A stretch of 8,811 bases of DNA, taken from Candidatus Neomicrothrix sp. UBA2131. GTDB taxonomy: Bacteria > Actinomycetota > Acidimicrobiia > Acidimicrobiales > MedAcidi-G1. A program made the translations under genes and the position numbers. Position 1 is the first letter of the stretch; each line of letters opens with the position of its first letter. Below are positions 1 to 7,353 of the stretch, piece by piece. The stretch is taken from NCBI GenBank assembly GCA_002329075.1, contig DCXR01000054.1, positions 31,891 through 40,701 on the forward strand. The letters run 5' to 3'. The notes under the pieces were generated by a model. The model saw only the letters and a list, made by a program, of their open reading frames with translations. It had not been told where the DNA came from and searched no databases.

Positions 1-7
1 CCCTCAC

Positions 8-13
8 TAGGGT
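8..13 (+). promoter_or_regulatory. Probable -10 box of a leaderless P450 operon promoter
   Basis: TAGGGT fits the actinobacterial -10 pattern TANNNT. Seven bases separate it from the GTG start, so transcription would begin on or next to the start codon. The AGGG inside it could instead act as a weak ribosome-binding site 8 bases from the GTG. The -35 region is mostly outside the window. TAGGGTCGCG matches TAAGGTCGCG before the NERD gene at 9 of 10 positions. Confidence 0.5.
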
Positions 14-20
14 CGCGTCC

Positions 21-1241
21 GTGAGCGACCTGGTACCTCCCGGTGAACTCGTCTACAACCCGTACGCCTTCGCGGTCCACGACGACCCCTATGCCGTCTA
101 CGCCAGACTTCGCGGGGAGGCCCCCGCCTACTGGAATCCGGACCTGCGGTTCTGGGCGTTGAGCCGCTTCGGCGATGTGCTCGAGGCGTTCCGCGACTTC
201 GGGACGTTTTCGTCGACGGGTGGTGTGGCCCTCGAGAGCCGCCGGGACCGGAGCCGCGAGCGGCCGGCCTTCGAGCAGTTGATCGAGATGGATCCACCTG
301 AGCACACGGTGTTCCGCCAGTTGCTGTCCCGGGTGTTCACGGTCCGACGCATGTCCGAGATGGAGGACGAGGTCCGTCGGATCGTGTCCGGGTACGTCGA
401 TGCGGTCGTCGAACTCGGTGAGGCGGATCTGGTTGCCGACATCACGTCGCCATTTCCGATGGACGTCATCTCCGCCGTGTTGGGGATCTCCGAGGCGGAC
501 CGTCCGTTCCTGCGTCGGGTGTCCGACCAGGTCCTGGTGCGGGAGGACGGGTCGATGCAGATGCCCCGGGAGGCGCTGGAGGGGATGTTCGAGATGCTCG
601 AGTATTTCCAGGATGACCTCGATCGGCGGCGCACGACCGGCGACGAGGGCCTTATCAGCGACCTGATTGCCCTCGAGGTCGACGGCCGGGCGCTCACCGA
701 GGCGGAGTTGCTCGGCTTCTGCGTGCTGTTGGTGATCGCCGGACACGAGACGACGACCAAGATGGTGTCCAACGGCATCGAGATCCTGTCTCGGCACCCC
801 GACCAACGTGACGAGCTCGTTGCCGACCCTGACCTGATGCCCGGGGCGGTGGAGGAGGTGCTGCGCTTCCACAACTCGACGCAGTACATGCACAGGACCC
901 TGACCCGTGACCACGAGATGCACGGCGGGCAGATGAGCGCGGGCGACTCGGTGCTGCTGCTGATCGGCGCCGCCAACCACGATGAGCGCGAGTTCGGGCC
1001 GACCGCCGAGGAGTTCGACATCCATCGTCGTCCCGAACGGCACCTGGCGTTCGGCTATGGGGCCCACTTCTGCCTGGGTGCGGCGCTGGCCCGGCTCGAG
1101 GGGCGGGTGGCGCTCGAGGAGATCCACCGGCGTCTGCCCGACTACGAGGTCGACCATGACGCCAAGGTCCGGTTCCACAGTTCGAATGTGACCGGCTGGG
1201 CGAAGTTGCCGATCCGGTTCACGCCAGGGAACGCCGCATGA
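21..1241 (+). CDS. Cytochrome P450 (class I bacterial type)
   Basis: A 406-residue soluble haem-thiolate monooxygenase of normal length for bacterial P450s. It would hydroxylate or otherwise oxidise a small organic substrate using O2 and electrons from a ferredoxin and its reductase, neither of which is in the window. Visible motifs are the C-helix segment MDPPEHTVFRQLL (90-102), the I-helix oxygen-binding motif AGHETT (240-245), the K-helix ExxR at E279/R282, and the haem loop FGYGAHFCLG (344-353), where Cys351 is the iron ligand. There is no membrane anchor, as expected in bacteria. The start is GTG, preceded by TAGGGT. The stop overlaps the next gene's start as ATGA, so the two are translationally coupled. 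Family membership is certain. The substrate cannot be read from the sequence. The dehydrogenase and CMD partners suggest a short catabolic step series. Confidence 0.96.
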   Translation: MSDLVPPGELVYNPYAFAVHDDPYAVYARLRGEAPAYWNPDLRFWALSRFGDVLEAFRDFGTFSSTGGVALESRRDRSRERPAFEQLIEMDPPEHTVFRQLLSRVFTVRRMSEMEDEVRRIVSGYVDAVVELGEADLVADITSPFPMDVISAVLGISEADRPFLRRVSDQVLVREDGSMQMPREALEGMFEMLEYFQDDLDRRRTTGDEGLISDLIALEVDGRALTEAELLGFCVLLVIAGHETTTKMVSNGIEILSRHPDQRDELVADPDLMPGAVEEVLRFHNSTQYMHRTLTRDHEMHGGQMSAGDSVLLLIGAANHDEREFGPTAEEFDIHRRPERHLAFGYGAHFCLGAALARLEGRVALEEIHRRLPDYEVDHDAKVRFHSSNVTGWAKLPIRFTPGNAA

Positions 1242-2122
1242 GCGTCGGGTATGTGGGCCTGGGACAGATGGGTTCGGCCATGGTCGGGCGCCTGCTCGAT
1301 GCCGCCGTGCCGGTCATCGTGTTCGACCTGGACTCGGCGGCGGTCGAGGCGATGGTCGACGCCGGGGCGACCGCCGCATCGTCTGGTGCCGAGGTGGCTG
1401 CCACTGCCGATGTGGTCAGCATCTGCGTCCCTGACGCCCACCACGTCGAGTTGGTGGTCGACGACCTGGCCGGTGGCGCCGCCGGTCGGGACGATCCCCT
1501 GAGCATCCTCGTCCATTCCACGATCCACCCTGACGCCGTGGCCTCGGCCAGGGACCTGGCGGCCGGGTGGGGCGGCGACCTCCACGACGTGTGTGTGGCC
1601 GGTGGCTCGGTGGCTGCACGGGCCGGTGAGCTCGTGTTGTTCGTCGGCGGGCGGGACGACCTGTCCCGGGCGGCCGCCGTCCTGCTCGGTTGGTATGGCA
1701 GCCATGTAATCGCTGCCGGGCCGGTGGGTGCCGGTGCGGCCATGAAGTTGGCGTTCAACGTGATGACCTATGCGCAGTTCGCTGCGAGCGCAGCTGCCCT
1801 CGGTATGGCAGGGGGTGCTGAGGTCGATGTCGACGCCCTTGTCGGCGCCTGGCGTCATGTCGGGCAGTTGGGCGCTCTGACCGAGCAGTTCCTTCCGATT
1901 CTCGACCTGCCGTCCGGCTACCTCGTCGGTGAGAGCCGGGATCGCATGCAGGCGACGGCCGACATCGCCCGCAAGGACCTACGCCTGGCCGCCGACCTGT
2001 GCGCCGACGGGGACCTGCGTGGCATGGTCGAGGCGCTCGAACAGGCCATGCCGGAGGTCTTCGGCGTGGGGGACACGGCCGGTGCACAGGGCGCACAGGG
2101 CGAACGAGGAGGAACACCATGA
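1238..2122 (+). CDS. NAD(P)-dependent oxidoreductase, 3-hydroxyisobutyrate dehydrogenase (beta-hydroxyacid dehydrogenase) family
   Basis: A 294-residue cytosolic dehydrogenase. The family oxidises beta-hydroxyacids to semialdehydes or runs the reverse, as in 3-hydroxyisobutyrate dehydrogenase and tartronate semialdehyde reductase. The N-terminal Rossmann fold carries GLGQMG (7-12). Asp30 ends the second strand (VIVFD), which favours NAD over NADP. The substrate loop VAGGSVAARAG (120-130) is a variant of the usual SGGxxGAxxG. The catalytic lysine is K170, with N174, in GAGAAMKLAFN, and the late motif ARKDLRLA (244-251) is present. The last 16 or so residues are a Gly/Gln-rich tail outside the conserved fold. 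It starts inside the P450 stop (ATGA), with AGGGA at 1226-1230 as ribosome-binding site. Its stop also overlaps the next start. It may act on a product downstream of the P450, but the substrate is unknown. Confidence 0.9.
   Translation: MSVGYVGLGQMGSAMVGRLLDAAVPVIVFDLDSAAVEAMVDAGATAASSGAEVAATADVVSICVPDAHHVELVVDDLAGGAAGRDDPLSILVHSTIHPDAVASARDLAAGWGGDLHDVCVAGGSVAARAGELVLFVGGRDDLSRAAAVLLGWYGSHVIAAGPVGAGAAMKLAFNVMTYAQFAASAAALGMAGGAEVDVDALVGAWRHVGQLGALTEQFLPILDLPSGYLVGESRDRMQATADIARKDLRLAADLCADGDLRGMVEALEQAMPEVFGVGDTAGAQGAQGERGGTP
2084..2101 (+). repeat. Tandem 9-bp repeat in the dehydrogenase 3' end
   Basis: Two exact tandem copies of GCACAGGGC lie in the last codons of the dehydrogenase gene and encode GAQGAQG. 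The repeat keeps the reading frame. It lies in the non-conserved tail and looks like replication slippage. Confidence 0.7.
2107..2112 (+). promoter_or_regulatory. Strong ribosome-binding site for the CMD-family gene
   Basis: AGGAGG sits 6 bases before the ATG at 2119, inside the end of the dehydrogenase gene. It fixes the start at 2119. A longer reading frame open from 1999 would overlap the dehydrogenase heavily. Confidence 0.85.
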
Positions 2123-2511
2123 GCGACGAATACGACGAACACGACGAACGGTCGGCGTGGGAGCGGGGCCTGGCGAAGATGCGCGAGGTCTACGGCGACG
2201 AGGTCCGGGAGATCCCCGAGGGCGTGAGCACCTTCAACGACGTGATGCTGCGGTCGTTGTTCGCCGAGGTCTGGGACCGTGACGTGCTGTCGTTTCGCGA
2301 CCGTCGCCTGCTGGCGATGGGCGTGATTGCGGCGAACGGGGCGACGGACATCTGGGGCCTGCAGGCCCGGTCGGCGCTGGCCAACGGTGAGTTGACGGTC
2401 GAGGAACTGCGCGAGACGCTCGTGTTCCTGGCGCCCTACGCCGGTTATCCGAACGTGGCGCCGCTGGTGGGCGTGACCGAGAAGGCGATCGCCGGAGTCG
2501 TCGAGGACTGA
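2119..2511 (+). CDS. Carboxymuconolactone decarboxylase (CMD) family protein
   Basis: A 130-residue, all-helical, probably cytosolic protein of the CMD/AhpD superfamily. The core runs from about residue 38 to 118. RDRRLLAMGVIAANG (60-74), QARSALANGELTVEELRETLVFLAPYAGYP (82-111) and the closing helix match the gamma-carboxymuconolactone decarboxylase pattern. It has no cysteine at all, so it cannot be an AhpD-type CxxC thiol peroxidase or reductase. At the place where CMD proteins usually have HVRAAL it reads QARSAL, so the usual histidine appears to be Gln82. The first 12 residues are acidic and come from a 9-bp repeat. The ATG overlaps the previous stop, so the gene is coupled to the P450 and dehydrogenase genes. 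Such short CMD proteins are common in catabolic operons, often with unproven function. Decarboxylase activity is not assured here. Confidence 0.88.
   Translation: MSDEYDEHDERSAWERGLAKMREVYGDEVREIPEGVSTFNDVMLRSLFAEVWDRDVLSFRDRRLLAMGVIAANGATDIWGLQARSALANGELTVEELRETLVFLAPYAGYPNVAPLVGVTEKAIAGVVED
2124..2150 (+). repeat. Triplicated imperfect 9-bp repeat at the CMD N-terminus
   Basis: Three tandem 9-mers of the form CGACGAAYA (the last ending CG) encode the acidic stretch DEYDEHDER. This is a second slippage-type repeat, within 25 bases of the one at 2084-2101, so the gene junction has short tandem repeats on both sides. Confidence 0.65.
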
Positions 2512-2524
2512 TCCCCGCGCAGAC

Positions 2525-3238
2525 TCAGTCGGGGCGGGCGTCGAACCTGATTTCCGAACTGTCGATGCCTGGGTGGTCGAGGGCGACGGCGAGGGATTCG
2601 GCCAGTGCACGCCCGACGTCGTCGACGTCCATCGTCCCGCCGGGGATGCCGAGCCCCTGCCAGGTCTCGAGTGCCTCGCCCAGGCGTTCGGGGCGCATGT
2701 GGTCGGCGAACTCGGTGGGTGCGGTGTTGCCCATGACGATGCGCACGAAGCGCCGGTCGGGGTGATCGTTGCGCCAGACCCGGATCGACTGGTCGAGCGC
2801 CGCCTTGGTGATCGAGTAGGTGGCGAACAGCGGGTTGGCGTCGTCGACGGTGCGTGACGACACGAAGGCGGCGATGCCGTCTGGGCTGAGGTGGTCGAGT
2901 GTTGCGGCGGCGGCCAGGTTGGCGCCGACCACGTTCACCCGGAAGACGTCGGTCCACGTGTCGGGGTCGGTCTCGACGAGGGGCTGGAGGACGCCGTAGC
3001 CGGCGACGTAGACCATGAGGTCGAGGCCGCCCATGGCTTCGGCGGCGGCTTCGGCCACCCGGCGGGCATCGCCGGGGTCGGTGGCGTCGCCGGGCAGGGC
3101 GTGGCCGCCACCCATCTCGGCGACGAGTTCGTCGAGCCGGTCGGAGCGTCGGGCCGATACGGCGGCCTGTCCGCCGGTTGCCACAACGGCCTTCGCCAGG
3201 GCGGTGCCGAGGCCGGACGAGGCGCCGACGACCAGCAC
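2525..3238 (-). CDS. SDR family oxidoreductase
   Basis: A 237-residue classical short-chain dehydrogenase/reductase, soluble, expected to interconvert an alcohol and a ketone with NAD(P)H. It shows the nucleotide loop GASSGLG (5-11), Arg30-Arg31 after strand 2 (favouring NADPH), D51 in GDATD, AGYG (79-82) in place of the usual NNAG, and N102 in VNVVG. The catalytic Ser127/128 is in FVSSRTV, followed by Tyr141 and Lys145 in YSITK. The start is GTG at 3238, with GAGGGA at 3245-3250 before it. The protein then begins directly on the first beta strand, which is short for the family (see finding). It is the third gene of the minus-strand operon, 55 bp after the MttB-family stop. It ends 13 bp from the convergent CMD gene. 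The substrate is unknown; it may reduce or oxidise a product of the demethylation steps. Confidence 0.92.
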   Translation of the reverse strand: MLVVGASSGLGTALAKAVVATGGQAAVSARRSDRLDELVAEMGGGHALPGDATDPGDARRVAEAAAEAMGGLDLMVYVAGYGVLQPLVETDPDTWTDVFRVNVVGANLAAAATLDHLSPDGIAAFVSSRTVDDANPLFATYSITKAALDQSIRVWRNDHPDRRFVRIVMGNTAPTEFADHMRPERLGEALETWQGLGIPGGTMDVDDVGRALAESLAVALDHPGIDSSEIRFDARPD

Positions 3239-3293
3239 GCGGCGTCCCTCGAGTGGTTGGCTGATGTGGCCAGCCTGCCAAGCCGGGGGAGGG
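3239..3293 (-). other. Intergenic gap between the MttB-family and SDR genes, with extended SDR-like reading frame
   Basis: This 55-bp gap holds the SDR ribosome-binding site (GAGGGA, 3245-3250). The SDR frame stays open back to a TGA near 3320 and would read ISQPLEGRR just before the GTG, a typical SDR leader peptide. No ATG, GTG or TTG lies in that frame upstream of 3238. The codon in the natural start position (3263-3265) is ATC. I see no terminator or promoter here. Confidence 0.6.
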
Positions 3294-4856
3294 TCAGGCC
3301 GACCAGCGGTCAGAAGAGGTCAGTGCCCCGACCGGGAGCCGGATTTCGAACCGTTCCCGCACGGTGGCGTCGACCTCGGGGGAGATGTGCGACGGGAAGT
3401 GCTTCGACAGTACCTCGCGGACCACGATCCGGGCCCGTTCGTCGACCGAGGTGGCGCCGGCGTCGAACCAGTCGGCGGGGCTGAGCCGGTCGCCGACCTG
3501 CGGGTAGATGTATTCGGACTGCATGATCGACAGCGTCTGGTCGGAGCCGAGGAAGTGGCCGTCGCCGTGGATGACCGAGCCGATGGTCTCGACGGAGAGC
3601 TTGTCGGGGGTGACCTCGATGCCTCGCACGGTGCGGTTGACGGCGCCGAGCATGTCGTTGTCGATGACGAGCGCCTCGTAGGAGCAGGCCAGCAGGCTGG
3701 CGAGCATCCCGGCTGATTCGTAGACGAGGTTGGCGCCGGCGTGTCCGGCGAGCGCAACGGTGAGGCCCTTCTCGTGGCCGGCCTGGTTGTCGGGGACCTT
3801 GGAGTCGGCCATTCCGGCGGCGACGCCGGACGGCAGGTCCAGCCAGTTGGCCACCTGGGCGGCGGCGGCGTTGAGCACGGCTTCTTCGCCGGAGCCGCCG
3901 GTCATTGCGCCGGTGCGCAGGTCGGACACGAACGGCCACAGCCCCATGACGCACGGGTGGCCGGGCTTGATGAGGTTGACGCAGGTCAGGACCGACAGGC
4001 ATTCGGCGAGTGCCTGGGCCAACGATCCGGCCAGCGCCGCCGGCGAGGTGGCGCCGGCCTGTCCGGCGGAGAGCAGGTTGATGGGCATGCCGGTGTCGAC
4101 CTGGGCGACCATCGAGCGGACGGCGTCCTCGGCGTAGCGCAGCGGCGGTACGACGAACGTGTTGTTGGCGACGCAGAAGGGTCGTTCGGCGAAGGCGCCG
4201 GGGCGGCCGAGGATGGTGTCGTACATGTCGACGACCTCGTGGACGTGCTCGGGTTGGAAGAACGACGTGCCGATCGGCTTCGTGGTGCCCATGGCGAGGG
4301 CGTAGGCGGTGTTGACGTCGAGGTCGCGGGCCCCGGCCATGTCGCGGGGTACGAGGGTGCGGACGTGGAAGTGGACGTGTTCGAGGGTGTCGACGAGGCG
4401 GGCCACGTCGTAGACGTCCTGGAGGTCGGAGGGCCGGTGCGTGCGGGTCTCGTGTTCCCAGACCGACACGGCGGCGCCGGCGGTGCCGAAGTGGACCCGG
4501 TCGCCGCCAACCTGGATGGAGCGGTCGTCGTCGAGGCCGTGCCAGGTGAACTCCTTGGCGGCCATGGCGATGGCCTCCTCGACGAGGGCGCGGGGGAAGT
4601 GGAGGCGGTCGTCGTCGAGCCGACCGCCGGCGGGAACGACGACGTCGATGAACTCGGGGATGGGTCCGCCGATGCCGTATTCCTCGAGGAGGGTGAGGGC
4701 GGTGTCGTAGACGGTGCGGCATTCGCTGTCCGTGAGGGGCTGGTACCTGCCGCCGGACTGGCCGGGGTGGACGGCTCTGTCGTCCTCGCCGGGTGCGGCG
4801 GCCCGGGCGGCGACCCGGGCGGCGCGTCCTCCTGCTCGTCGGCGTTCATCGCCCAT
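3294..4856 (-). CDS. Trimethylamine methyltransferase (MttB) family protein, non-pyrrolysine
   Basis: A 520-residue member of the MttB superfamily of TIM-barrel, corrinoid-dependent methyltransferases. Known members move a methyl group from trimethylamine (pyrrolysine enzymes) or from glycine betaine and other quaternary amines (MtgB-like, without pyrrolysine) to a cobalamin protein. Family signatures are GGRYQPLTD (35-43), GQAGATSPAALAGSLAQALAE (265-285), GMADSKVPDNQAGHEKG (348-364), the glycine-rich barrel segment AGANLVYESAGML (373-385) and SYEALVIDNDMLG (392-404). The frame runs without any TAG and ends in TGA, so it uses no pyrrolysine. The first 34 or so residues are an Arg/Ala-rich extension. 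The start is ATG, with AAGGGG at 4863-4868 overlapping the previous gene's stop. The adjacent FAD/GcvT gene favours an N-methyl substrate, and glycine betaine is one candidate. No cognate corrinoid protein is nearby, so methyltransferase activity is inferred. Confidence 0.92.
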   Translation of the reverse strand: MGDERRRAGGRAARVAARAAAPGEDDRAVHPGQSGGRYQPLTDSECRTVYDTALTLLEEYGIGGPIPEFIDVVVPAGGRLDDDRLHFPRALVEEAIAMAAKEFTWHGLDDDRSIQVGGDRVHFGTAGAAVSVWEHETRTHRPSDLQDVYDVARLVDTLEHVHFHVRTLVPRDMAGARDLDVNTAYALAMGTTKPIGTSFFQPEHVHEVVDMYDTILGRPGAFAERPFCVANNTFVVPPLRYAEDAVRSMVAQVDTGMPINLLSAGQAGATSPAALAGSLAQALAECLSVLTCVNLIKPGHPCVMGLWPFVSDLRTGAMTGGSGEEAVLNAAAAQVANWLDLPSGVAAGMADSKVPDNQAGHEKGLTVALAGHAGANLVYESAGMLASLLACSYEALVIDNDMLGAVNRTVRGIEVTPDKLSVETIGSVIHGDGHFLGSDQTLSIMQSEYIYPQVGDRLSPADWFDAGATSVDERARIVVREVLSKHFPSHISPEVDATVRERFEIRLPVGALTSSDRWSA

Positions 4857-4867
4857 GGCGTGCCCCT

Positions 4868-7330
4868 TCAGGCCCGGAGGCGTTCGTTGGTCGGGTCGTG
4901 GGCGGCGCCGTCGAGGACGGTTGCGGTGTGGCGCTCGTTCAAGAGTCGGATCTCGAAGGTGGCGCCGGGGGCGGCATGGTCGGGCGCCACGTAGGCGAAG
5001 CAGAGGCTCCTGTCGACGGTGTGTCCCCAGGTGCCGCTGGTGGTGACGCCCATGACGGCGTCGTCACCGGGGGCGAAGCAGGGTTCGTTGCCGCGGCAGT
5101 CGGAGTCGGTGGCGTCGACCTCGGCGTAGACGAGGACCATGTCGAGTCCGGCGTTGTCGGGTCCGGCTTGTGCGCGGCGGGCGACGACGGTGTCGCGTCC
5201 GAGGAAGTCCCGGCCCGAGTCGAGGTCGACGAACCGGCCGAGGTCGGCTTCGACGGGGGTGACCTCGGTGGTGAGCTCGTTGCCCCAGGCCTTGTAGGCC
5301 TTCTCTATGCGCATGGCGTTCATGGCATAGGCGCCGAAGTGGACCATGCCGTGGGGTTCGCCGGCGGCGACGAGGGCGTCGTAGAGGTCGGCCATGCGGT
5401 CGATGGGATGGTGGAGTTCCCAGCCGAGTTCGCCGACGTAGGACATCCGCAGGGCGATGCAGGGCACGCCGGCGATGTCGATCTCCTGTCCGGTGAGCCA
5501 GGGGAAGGCGGCGTTGCCGAGGTCGGCGTCGGTGAGCGGGGCGAGCACGTCGCGTGCCCGTGGTCCGGTGACGGCGAGGATCCCGTAGTCGCCGGTGACA
5601 TCGTGGACGTCGATGTCCTCGCCGGGTTCGATGTGCTGGACCAGCCAGTCCTCGTCGTGGGTTTCGCCGGCCACGGCGGAGTTGAGGTAGAAGCGGGGTT
5701 CGCCGCCGTCGGGGTGGAGGCGTGTGATGGTCATCTCGCCTTCGATGCCGCCGGACGAGGTGAGCATGTGGACCAGGCGCAGGCCTCCCGTGCGGATCGG
5801 CAACCGGTTGGCCGAGAGGCGGTCGAGCAGGGCGGCGGCGTCGTCTCCGGCGACGAAGAACTTGGCGAAGGCGGTCAGGTCGGCGATCCCGACCCGGTCG
5901 CGTACGCCCCGGCATTCGGCGGCGACGATGTCGAAGGCGTTGGAGCGTCGCCACGAGTGGCCTTCGGGCTCGCCGAAGTACTGGGGGCGCTCCCAACCCC
6001 AGACGTCCTGCCACTGTGCGTCGAGGGCGTCGAGTCGGTCGTAGATGGGGGTCATGCGCAGGGGGCGGCCGGCGGGTCGGTATTCGCCGGGCATGCGTAC
6101 CTGGTACATCTCGTGGAATTCGTCGATGGACTTGTCGATGGTGTAGTCGAGGGTGGCCCAGGGGCCGAAGCGCCTGGGGTCCATTTCGCGGACGTTGATC
6201 TCGGTCTGGCCGTGGACCATCCACTGGGCGAGGTACCTGCCGGCGCCGGGGCCCTGGGTGATGCCGATCGATGCGCCGACGCACATCCAGTAGTTGCGTA
6301 GGCCGGGGGCAGGGCCCATGAGGAAGCCGCCGTCGGGGGTGTGGGTGATGGGTCCGGAGATGGTCTGCTTGATGCCGGCTTCGCCGAAGACGGGGATGCG
6401 TTCGGCGGCGAGTTCGAGCCACGGCATGAGGACGTCGTGGTCGGGTGGGGTGAGGTGGAAGTGGAGGTCCCAGTCGATGCCTTCGGTGCCGTAGGTGACG
6501 GCGCCGGCCCGCTCGTAGGGGCCCACGAGGAGGGAGTCGATTTCGCGGCGGTAGTAGCACGACGATCGGGGGTCGCGGACGACGGGCATCTCGTGTTCGC
6601 AGGCGGCCATGGCGGGGAGTGATTCGGTGATGAGGTACTGGTGGATCACCGAGACGATGGGGACGTCGAGGCCGACCATGGCGCCGACCTGGGGGCCGTA
6701 GTGGCCGGCGGCGTTGACGACGTGTTCGGCGATGACGGTGGCCCGTTCGCCGGCCTTGTCGGTGACGACTTCCCAGCGGCCGTCGGGCAGGGGGTTGACG
6801 TCGGTGACGAGGGTGTGGCGGGCGATGGTGGCGCCGAGTTGGCGGGCGCCGGCGGCCATGGCGTTGGTGGTGCCGGTGGGGTCGGCCCAGCCGTCGTGGG
6901 GGGTGTGGAATCCGAAGACGATGTCGGAGGTGTCTTCGATGAGTGGGGCGAGGTTGCGGATTTCGTCGGGGCCGATGAGGTGTGAGTCGATGCCGATGAG
7001 TTCGAGGACGCCCTGGACGTAGCGGTACCACTCGGCTTGTTCGTCGTTGACGGCGAGGCGGATGGCGCCGCAGTCGTGCCAGCCGGGGGAGAGGCCGGTC
7101 TCGGCTTCGAGGGTCTGGTAGAGGCGGGTGGCGTCGTTGTGGACCTTGGCCATGTTGAGGCTGCCGATGAAGTGGGGGACGAGCCCGGCGGCGTGCCAGG
7201 TGGAACCTGAGGTGAGTTCGCCCTTTTCGATGAGGAGGGTGTCGGTCCAGCCTTCGTGGGCGAGGTGGTAGAGGAGGCCGGTGCCCATGGCGCCGCCTCC
7301 GATGATCACGCACTGTGCCTCGTCCTGCAC
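4868..7330 (-). CDS. FAD-dependent oxidoreductase/aminomethyltransferase (GcvT) fusion, dimethylglycine/sarcosine dehydrogenase type
   Basis: An 820-residue soluble flavoenzyme of the dimethylglycine/sarcosine dehydrogenase family. The family oxidises an N-methyl group to an iminium, which tetrahydrofolate in the GcvT half captures as methylene-THF, or which is released as formaldehyde. The N-terminal DAO domain (about 5-370) has VIIGGGAMGTG (8-18), E35 after strand 2, and STWHAAGL (43-50). His46 in that motif matches the covalent-flavin histidine of dimethylglycine dehydrogenase. A linker domain (about 373-430) follows. The GcvT region (about 435-810) shows RMSYVGELGWELH (628-640), MRIEKAYKAWGNELT (673-687) and GVTTSGTWGHTVDRSLCFAYV (761-781). 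The start is GTG at 7330, with AAAGGGG (7336-7342) five bases upstream. It is the first gene of the minus-strand operon, 11 bp from the MttB-family gene and divergent from the IclR gene. Substrate choice among dimethylglycine, sarcosine and related amines is open. Confidence 0.95.
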   Translation of the reverse strand: MQDEAQCVIIGGGAMGTGLLYHLAHEGWTDTLLIEKGELTSGSTWHAAGLVPHFIGSLNMAKVHNDATRLYQTLEAETGLSPGWHDCGAIRLAVNDEQAEWYRYVQGVLELIGIDSHLIGPDEIRNLAPLIEDTSDIVFGFHTPHDGWADPTGTTNAMAAGARQLGATIARHTLVTDVNPLPDGRWEVVTDKAGERATVIAEHVVNAAGHYGPQVGAMVGLDVPIVSVIHQYLITESLPAMAACEHEMPVVRDPRSSCYYRREIDSLLVGPYERAGAVTYGTEGIDWDLHFHLTPPDHDVLMPWLELAAERIPVFGEAGIKQTISGPITHTPDGGFLMGPAPGLRNYWMCVGASIGITQGPGAGRYLAQWMVHGQTEINVREMDPRRFGPWATLDYTIDKSIDEFHEMYQVRMPGEYRPAGRPLRMTPIYDRLDALDAQWQDVWGWERPQYFGEPEGHSWRRSNAFDIVAAECRGVRDRVGIADLTAFAKFFVAGDDAAALLDRLSANRLPIRTGGLRLVHMLTSSGGIEGEMTITRLHPDGGEPRFYLNSAVAGETHDEDWLVQHIEPGEDIDVHDVTGDYGILAVTGPRARDVLAPLTDADLGNAAFPWLTGQEIDIAGVPCIALRMSYVGELGWELHHPIDRMADLYDALVAAGEPHGMVHFGAYAMNAMRIEKAYKAWGNELTTEVTPVEADLGRFVDLDSGRDFLGRDTVVARRAQAGPDNAGLDMVLVYAEVDATDSDCRGNEPCFAPGDDAVMGVTTSGTWGHTVDRSLCFAYVAPDHAAPGATFEIRLLNERHTATVLDGAAHDPTNERLRA

Positions 7331-7353
7331 GGGGACCCCTTTCGGGCACTATT

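Noticed and set aside
2513..2534. Possible terminator hairpin between the convergent CMD and SDR genes (CCCCG ... CGGGG)
   Set aside because: Only a 5-bp stem with a 12-base loop, no T tract on either strand, and it runs into the SDR coding end.
3294..4856. Pyrrolysine (in-frame TAG) in the MttB-family gene
   Set aside because: The frame reads through with sense codons only and ends in TGA, so this is a non-pyrrolysine member.
3741..4994. Plus-strand reading frame of 417 codons opposite the MttB-family gene
   Set aside because: Same low-complexity antisense pattern, and it runs across the junction of two real genes.
4793..6301. Long plus-strand reading frame of 502 codons opposite the FAD/GcvT gene
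   Set aside because: Its translation is a Gly/Val/Asp-rich low-complexity string with no family motif. The opposite strand holds clear FAD and GcvT motifs. It is the usual antisense shadow of GC-rich coding DNA.
7331..7348. Small CCC-GAAA-GGG hairpin and GGGGTCCCC symmetry over the FAD/GcvT ribosome-binding site
   Set aside because: Stems are 3 bp in each case, too weak to claim an RNA switch; the G run is explained by the ribosome-binding site.
5064..7349. Minus-strand 761-codon frame overlapping the FAD/GcvT gene
   Set aside because: Arg/Pro/His-rich translation from a shifted frame of the real gene, with no recognisable domain.
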